Positions 57,643 to 64,000 of a stretch of DNA of 64,000 nt are shown here, in pieces (positions within the stretch are counted from its first letter, which is position 1; each line of letters opens with the position of its first letter). Both the position numbers and the translations under genes were made by a program. The DNA comes from Lepeophtheirus salmonis (lineage: Eukaryota; Arthropoda; Copepoda; Siphonostomatoida; Caligidae): the NCBI RefSeq assembly GCF_016086655.4, contig NC_052135.2:26502363-26566362 (forward strand), given 5' to 3'. The notes beneath the pieces were generated by a model that did not search any database, was not told the DNA's origin, and saw only the letters and a program-made list of their open reading frames with translations.

Positions 57643-58278
57643 ATGGCGTCCGGAAGAGTTATTCTAACGAAAAATGAGGCTTTTGCATACAAGTTACCCC
57701 CTGGTCAAAATACAGGAAAGGATACGAATTGGAAAGCTAATAGTTGGAACTTGAGTAAACCTGATTGGACAGGAAAACTAAAGTTAGTAACTGGATCCGA
57801 TAAATCCTGCTACATTAAGTTAGAAAGTGCTGGTTCCATATATGCCGAATGCCAAGTAGACAACTATCCCGGACCAGCAGTCACAACAGTGTCAGATAGT
57901 TCCAGATACTTTGTCATTCAAATGAAAAACAAAGAATATCTTGGATTAGGATTTGCAGATCGCTCAGATTCTTTTGACCTCAATGTCGCTCTACAATCCC
58001 ATTTTAAAGGAATTCTCGTTGAAGAAGCGATTGAAAAAGAGTCAAATGAGCCACCCAAAGAAAAATTGGATTTGTCTCTTAAGGAAGGACAGACCATCAA
58101 AGTAAATATTAACATTCCAAAGAAGAGCACACGAAATAGAAGTAAATCTCCATCAGTCACAGGAAGAGGATTACCGCCCCCTAATGCGGCTGCTATGGAG
58201 GCTGCTGGTTTAGTTGCTCCCAAGAAATTTCCAGCTCCACCAACGAAGCAAACTAATCCCAATTGGATACAGTTTTAA
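57643..58278 (+). CDS. NECAP: NECAP-like adaptin-ear-binding coat-associated protein
   Basis: Complete 211-residue protein in one exon. Residues 4-130 form the NECAP PHear domain: AFAYKLPPG, DWTGKLKL, CYIKLE, YAECQVDNYPGPAVTTVSDS, SRYFVIQM, YLGLGFADRSDSFDLNVALQ and SHFKGI all follow the family's conserved order. A KLDLSLKEGQTIKVNI segment (141-156) and a basic, proline-rich tail follow, ending in WIQF (208-211), the WxxF motif that binds the adaptin ear. In animals NECAP acts with AP-2 in clathrin-mediated endocytosis. It is shorter than vertebrate NECAPs (about 260-275 residues), mainly through a shorter tail. No intron is present, so a retrocopy cannot be excluded, although the intact frame argues that it is functional. 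It is the only clearly intact gene here. Confidence 0.93.
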   Translation: MASGRVILTKNEAFAYKLPPGQNTGKDTNWKANSWNLSKPDWTGKLKLVTGSDKSCYIKLESAGSIYAECQVDNYPGPAVTTVSDSSRYFVIQMKNKEYLGLGFADRSDSFDLNVALQSHFKGILVEEAIEKESNEPPKEKLDLSLKEGQTIKVNINIPKKSTRNRSKSPSVTGRGLPPPNAAAMEAAGLVAPKKFPAPPTKQTNPNWIQF

Positions 58279-58553
58279 AGGATACTACTTTGATCATTGT
58301 TTGAAGAAGGAGACATCAAAGTCTTCGAATGTTTCTTATGCTTTCATCGATGAATACACATCTTTGTTGATAATATTAAGAAAAATAGTATATTTGTTAC
58401 TTAGCAATATTGTGTATTTTACGAACATTTCTTGCTATTTTGCTAATAATATAGATCATTGTTTTAGTTATATAGTTTGACACTAACACTCCTAGTGTTG
58501 TTGACACATTCATTAATGTTTAAATAATATGGCACTCTATGTTAATGAATACT

Positions 58554-58559
58554 AATAAA
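58554..58559 (+). terminator. Candidate polyadenylation signal of NECAP
   Basis: First clear AATAAA after the NECAP stop codon, 276 bases downstream. Such hexamers are common in AT-rich sequence, so confidence is moderate. Confidence 0.45.
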
Positions 58560-61074
58560 TGATTTTAAACAATCTCAAAAAATTCCCTTTTACTTTCCCC
58601 CAAAAAAAAAATATTATGTACTTAATTGAAATAATCGATTGCGTGTTGGAAAGTTAATTTCTTGTCATAATTTTATGTATATCATCTTTCTTTTTTTAGC
58701 AGTTGTAATTTTATTTAACAGAATGATAACTCATGATTAAAGTCTATTTTGATTTGTATTAATGATTCACAGTCACTCCTCCAGCAAATCTAGATGATTA
58801 TCTGTTCCAACATAAATTGTTCAATGGTTTCATGCTAAAAACAATGGTTATGAAAACGAATAATTATTAGAATGACTGACACTAACCTTGTGCTAAGAAG
58901 TAGTCGTGTTATGTATGTATTGTATACTCACACATACATGGGATAGTCAATATTTAGTATTAAAATCAAGAATATTTATTTTTGATGCACTTTTTTTTTC
59001 TCCTCAAAAATAAGAAATACAAATCTGCATATTTTGTGTGACATATTGTCAACTCTTATAGGCATGCATAATCTATGTATATGAACCAGTAAAGATGTAA
59101 AGTCTTGCGTCATAGTTATCATATAATTCATAAGGGTTATGTTATTTCAAATAAATTCCGAATACTTCTATTAAAACATGTATATTTTTACTGTCTAATC
59201 GATTAAATATTCTCCATGGAATTTGAATAATTAATTAACCAAGCACATTTCTTTATTTTATAGCAATATAGTGCGATTGGTCAATAGTCATTTTTTTTAC
59301 ATCGTTCTACTATTAAGCTACGTACATTAAAAAAAAGAGTTGATAAACTCATTAAAATGGATCCATTTTTACTAATCAGATCATTCCACTTCTTTTAGAG
59401 AATAATAAGTATGTATTCGTATCATATCAAAGGGTAATTAAAATAATGAGTTACATTCCTACATATTTTTTTAAATAACTACAGTATATTATTTAAAGGG
59501 AATTTAGATGAATAAATTAGTATTTTCGTATCGAATACTAATGATGTAGATACCTTGTATGATTGTTATAAGACTTTTAAATCAATGACACTTATTTTTT
59601 CTACAATTTGGGCTTCTTTTCCCAAATGAGGCTATGGAATGAATTATAACTTAATATTTTTTTTTGATCTTAATAAACAGCTAAAAAGATAATATTTTTA
59701 TTTTGTAAATTATATACATTTATCATGATTTAACAAGAATGCAATCCCTGATGGACCTTCATTATCACCTACAAGGCAGAAGTTATGAAGAATCGCTAAT
59801 GAAGCAATTTATTTCATCCTACTCCTCATTAATTCAAGAAATAATTTTTTTTAAATTAACAACTATAATGACTTCCAAATAAAAAGTTTAATTAAACATA
59901 ACTATTTAAGAGGATTAATAATAACCTAATTTTAAAAACATAATAAGCTTCATCTCAAAATAAAGAAAATTAAACTTGTTATCGTCATTGAAATAATGAT
60001 AAAAATGGATGAAGTAACTATTAAGAGTTAAAAATATCATGGATTTAGTCTGGAAAGATACATAACAATATTATCTACACATTAAAAAAAAATTCGAAAT
60101 GTCAGGATGAAGAGATTTATTTAATATTTTTATAAGAGGTATTCAAGATTTTAATCGCAGATTTTCATTTATTTAGAGGTCAGGATTTTTGAGTCGGATC
60201 TTTTTAATTAAAAAAATAAAAAGGATACTCTCAAACTTTTTTCTTTAATGAAAAAGCTAATGAACTATGTATTTAGCCTTTTGTCATGACTCTAAACATA
60301 ATATTTATTCATCAAATACATTTAAAAAAATAATATGAAGAACTAAACATGTAGAAGCCTGAATCGCCTATAAAAATACCAAAAAAAGTGTTTAATCTTT
60401 AAAAACAATCATCATAAATTAGTCGGATGTAAATATTGCTTCGTTTGACAAGACTAACATTTAAGCATTACCATCAATTTATGAAGAGCCCTTTAAATTT
60501 TTCAACAGTCTTTTTTTTTTTTTTTTTTTTTTTGTAGAAATTGCATTAGTCTTTCCATGATAATGGTGTTATAAAAGTTATTGAATGATCAACTCGTTGA
60601 CCACGAAGTAATTATACTGTATCGCTTATAGTATGTGGGACTCGACTGATATAAATTTTTTCGGGACAATATCAATAACCAATTAATCGGCTGATATATA
60701 TTTCAAAATGATCCTAGGACAACCAGTACAAATAATCCCCCAGAAGCAAACACCTGGACACTCAACTTACTATACATATATTTTTATCATCAAACTAGCA
60801 GATCTACAGAGATTTAAAAAATTATAGACTCAAATTTTTCACTTCAGAATTTTGAAATTTGGGATTCAATTTTAAATATATAAAAAAATGTGTTTTTTAA
60901 TAATATAGTAAGGTCTGGTAGTCTTGCAATTTTTTGATAATAAATAATAATAAAAATCGAAAAAATATGATATTGAAAAATGATTGGGCAAGTCTAAAAT
61001 TATATTGATAATTATCAAGATGATCAAAAAGATTATTTAAGGGAAAGGGAGGGACGGAGCAACCCAAAAATGTA
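58560..61074. other. Non-coding AT-rich stretch
   Basis: No gene recognised. Contains a T23 run at 60511-60533 and a palindrome-poor AT-rich background. Confidence 0.5.
60511..60533. repeat. Poly-T tract (T23)
   Basis: Uninterrupted run of 23 T, possibly the minus-strand poly-A tail of an old retroposed sequence. No source was identified. Confidence 0.85.
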
Positions 61075-61290
61075 CTTGGTATTCTGTTATAAGCTGTCGA
61101 TATTTCTGCTTCTTTTTACCCAATTAGTGATCTGAATGTTCATTAGTTGAGTTTGGATGCGTTCTTGATAAGATGTGAACAATTTCCAATGATGGTTGAA
61201 TAATAATACCGTAACTGGGAAGAATTGTCTATCTACCAACTAATTTTGGGTCTTTTTTATGTTTCTTTTTGACAGAAAGGTTTCTAATAC
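61075..61290 (-). repeat. Dispersed repeat family A, copy 8 (near full length)
   Basis: Minus strand: 'aacctttctgtcaaaaagaa', 'gacccaaaattagttggtag', 'acaattcttccc', 'gtattattattcaacc', 'gaaattgttcac', 'tcaactaatgaacattcaga' and 'gcagaaatatcgacagctta' in order. It shares both ends with copy 7 and the 5' block with copies 3 and 6. Best single representative of the family, about 215 bp. Confidence 0.65.
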
Positions 61291-62224
61291 AATTAAATGC
61301 GTGGAGTAAATATAACTAAAACAAAATTCCAGGTCACTTTAGGGATTTCAAAGGCTGAGAAGTGTTATACTTTTAATCACCTTATTTTTTAAATTGGAAA
61401 TTTTTTATATAAAAAAGGATCGATAACAATCTTCAAACAATGGCTACTAATCTATAATCGCCTTGCTTATGTATCAATTGGGCTCTTATTTAAAGCCATT
61501 TGCGAGTAGTATTTGGCCCGTCAACAAAGGAATATACTTAGACAATTTTCCCAAAATTGAGTATAGATTAAATTCGCAGGGCTACACAACAAAGGAGCCA
61601 CATTTGGCATGGTCATTGGTCGTCCCAATTTTTAAGAATTTATTATCATAGAGGTTTTTAGAATGTCCAAATGGTTGATTTAAAAAACCGACATGTTGTC
61701 CAATTATTGTAGCTTTGAAGGGGAAAAAAGTATATTTTTTGAAATATATAAAATTTAATTTAAAATTAGATTTTTAGTTAGTATCTTAGATTTTTTAAAT
61801 AAAACGAATATGATTTTGATATTACTTTACTTTTCAATTGCATTTTATTACAATATACAATTTTTATTGTATATTAAATTAGGGAGCTTAACAGTCCTCT
61901 TTTGCAAGAACATGTCCTCTTTTTACAACCTAAAAATCGACTTAACCATAAAAATCCGGATTTTTTTATCAATTTATAAAAAAATATCAGAACATCCTAG
62001 ACAAGATTGTAAAAGAGAACATTTCCAGGTAAATGAAGAAGGCTTCAGCCTAACATGTAGATGGCAAAAAAAATATTTTTATTTAAAAAGATACAATATT
62101 GACCCCTACAATTTCAAAAAATTGCGCAGACACTGATTTGCATTTGTCGACGACTTATCATCTATTTCTATAAACAAATTATTCAGAATAATCTATGAAG
62201 GTGTTACAAATTAGACTTAAAAAA
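61291..62224. other. Non-coding stretch
   Basis: The ORFs at 61463-61651 and 61810-62136 (+) have no recognisable domain. 61880-61925 ('cagtcctcttttgcaagaac', 'atgtcctctttt') may be an old repeat. Confidence 0.4.
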
Positions 62225-62440
62225 AAACAAAAATGCATCCTCACAATGAAGTAATTAGAAATTGATAGATTTTATTTGAAAGGTGATTAAGGGCTAAATT
62301 AAGTCTCATAAATCAAATGAAGATTCTAAGATATAGCTCACATTCTTTTTGGGTATCTCATTCGATCACAGAAATTTGAATACAAAGTCTATTATAGACC
62401 AAAATATGTACATGAAATATTAGTCTGTATATATGTATAT
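62225..62440 (+). repeat. Dispersed repeat family C, partial copy 4
   Basis: 'gatagattttatttgaaagg', 'aaatcaaatgaagattctaa', 'gaaatttgaatacaaagtct' match 24135-24260 in order. The 3' part of the family is missing. Confidence 0.6.
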
Positions 62441-62784
62441 TATATACAAAAATATAACGGTCATACTAGGGTATGAGTAAATTAAGTTATAATAAAAACT
62501 TAGCAAAATCGATCTTGTAGCTTGACTGAGCACCGTTGTTTACATTCTGCAATAATTATTTCTTATTATTTTTTGTAGATTTTCTATTTATTTATAAAAT
62601 TTGAGTTACAGCTCTTGCAATATTTTTAAACAAAAAAAATTGAAATCAGTTTATTTTATAAGCTCTAAAACTTTGGAGTACTCCCAAACGAGCCCTCACA
62701 ATTCTAGAATTTCTCAAATGTAGTTTCTTTGTGAGAATAGACACTCCAAATAAAAATAATCAAAATCGGCGGCGATGATGAAGA

Positions 62785-62808
62785 TGTGAGGGTGTACACA
62801 CCCTCACA
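62785..62808. repeat. Perfect palindrome with 11-bp arms
   Basis: TGTGAGGGTGT, AC, ACACCCTCACA. It sits in a GC-richer island (62760-62825) inside AT-rich sequence. Confidence 0.85.
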
Positions 62809-62824
62809 CCATCGCACCGGCATT

Positions 62825-63722
62825 GTTTATTTGTTTTACCTCTAATATAAGCATAGTAATTGATATTAGGTATTGTTACACATATTTAGAATTATAATTG
62901 CAGATTCAGTTTAAATTGCGGAAGCTTTGTAAATTCATTTCGTACCTGAATGTATCTACATATAAACAAATTACAAATCGTGAACAATCAAAAAAGTACT
63001 TACTTCAATGGAATGATTAACATTAAAAAGAGGATTCCATTGTTAAGGAGGAAGAAGAAAAACAAAACAATTCCGTAAATTGGTTGGATATCAAATTGCA
63101 AATATGAATTCATATTATGCATAATCTTTAATTTAAGAAAAAAATACAAACACATGCAATTCTAATCAAATTAAATACAATATTACAACTCTTTTTGAAG
63201 AAAAAAAATAAGAGTTTAATAAATAAATTATATTTTTTTAAATATATGGAGGTGTTTCACTGACGTAACAATTTGATTCCTAAATGAAGACAAATCATAG
63301 TTGGTATATTTTTACTACTTACATAAAACGGACTAAATTTCAATAAATCTTGCTAAAATTTCTTCAAATGGTATTAGGAATAAAAAAAACTTAATACCCA
63401 CATTAAAAACTAATTGACGTTAATGATAAACACTAATATTAAAATGAAGACTATGTAATATACAGGTACTGAAAACCCCTTTAAAATGACTAGATTTGTA
63501 TAATAGGATAACAAGAGAAAAATATATTATTTATGCATGTAATAACATATTTTAATACATATTAGAGTCTGATAAAAAATAACGTTATTTTCGATTTCAA
63601 TTATTTTTTAAACTATTATGTTGTTACACATGTCCACAATATGTTAGTTTGTTTCAGACAGATAAAAAGGTTAGATGTCTTTTGGTGTCCTCTGAAGTTT
63701 TTTACTATTGAAAAAAATTGGA
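62825..63722. other. Non-coding stretch
   Basis: Nothing recognised. Confidence 0.4.
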
Positions 63723-63734
63723 GGGGGGGGGGGG
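63723..63734. repeat. G12 homopolymer
   Basis: Twelve consecutive G residues, immediately before a family F copy. Confidence 0.9.
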
Positions 63735-64000
63735 TGTCAATTTTGGAGAAAATTCTCTAAAAACTTTTAAAAGATTGTTCATTCCTCAAAATTTAGTATT
63801 TAGAATTCAATCCTCATTTGATTCTCATTTTTTTCTTATGTTGATACGCATGTTCAGTACGTATTTTGATAAAATACTTCAAGGTTTGGATGCTTAGTTT
63901 GTTTTTGAAACAACAAAAATTCAAAGAAAAAATCAATTTAGGAGAATATTCTTAGAAAATTTTAAAAGATTGTTTATTCATATAAAAATTTAGTATTTTG
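63735..64000 (+). repeat. Two tandem-oriented copies of dispersed repeat family F
   Basis: 63735-63805 ('gagaaaattct', 'ttaaaagattgttcattcct', 'caaaatttagtattt') and 63918-64000 ('aaagaaaaaatcaatttagg', 'ttaaaagattgtttattca', 'aaatttagtattttg') match each other and 36667-36760. The second copy runs off the window end. Confidence 0.65.

Noticed and set aside
57918..58262. Minus-strand 114-residue ORF
   Set aside because: Antisense shadow of NECAP; no motif of its own.
1..64000. tRNA, rRNA, riboswitch or CRISPR features
   Set aside because: No intact B-box or A-box pair, no rRNA-like blocks, and no regularly spaced repeats with unique spacers. The regular 21-bp octamer spacing at 3000-3049 is better explained as hAT subterminal repeats.

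Overview
This 64 kb window is an AT-rich animal nuclear segment, almost certainly from an arthropod. A parasitic copepod such as a sea louse is my best guess from the compact AT-rich sequence and the mix of mobile elements, but that is inference only. Clues to a eukaryote are a conserved NECAP (clathrin-adaptor accessory) gene, a spliced DEG/ENaC-type channel gene with GT-AG introns, and relics of at least seven transposon superfamilies. I see no bacterial operons, ribosome binding sites, CRISPR arrays, rRNA or tRNA genes.

Layout. 1-4.4 kb: non-coding repeats and a degraded hAT element (about 2080-3112). 4.4-8.4 kb: a nearly full-length Ty1/copia retrotransposon on the minus strand, with two LTRs, a candidate 5-bp target duplication, a primer site matching the anticodon arm of initiator tRNA-Met, and a polyprotein broken by one nonsense codon and two internal deletions. 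8.8-15 kb: dispersed repeats and a mariner fragment. 15.1-17.8 kb: a decayed LINE. 17.95-18.66 kb: an internally deleted mariner with terminal inverted repeats of over 110 bp. 18.7-27 kb: mostly featureless, with repeat copies. 27.17-28.49 kb: a young DD37D-type mariner with two stop codons. 31.6-33.1 kb: two 3' exons of a diverged DEG/ENaC (pickpocket-like) channel gene, minus strand. 34-44 kb: many copies of four dispersed repeat families, plus one possible small secreted-protein ORF (38.1-38.5 kb). 45 kb: possible unidentified exons. 47.2-50.4 kb: a decayed Ty3/gypsy element, minus strand. 54.7-55.05 kb: a Tc1 fragment. 55.94-57.33 kb: a piggyBac relic with recognisable ends. 57.64-58.28 kb: the intact NECAP gene. 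58.6-64 kb: non-coding sequence with further repeat copies.

Only the NECAP ORF is a complete, clearly functional protein gene. The channel gene is likely real but its first exon(s) were not found. The rest is a cross-section of transposon decay. The most informative observations are the copia element's half-tRNA primer site and its 22-bp junction duplication, subterminal ATTTGCAT arrays around the hAT relic, and several dispersed short repeat families that match no element recognised here.
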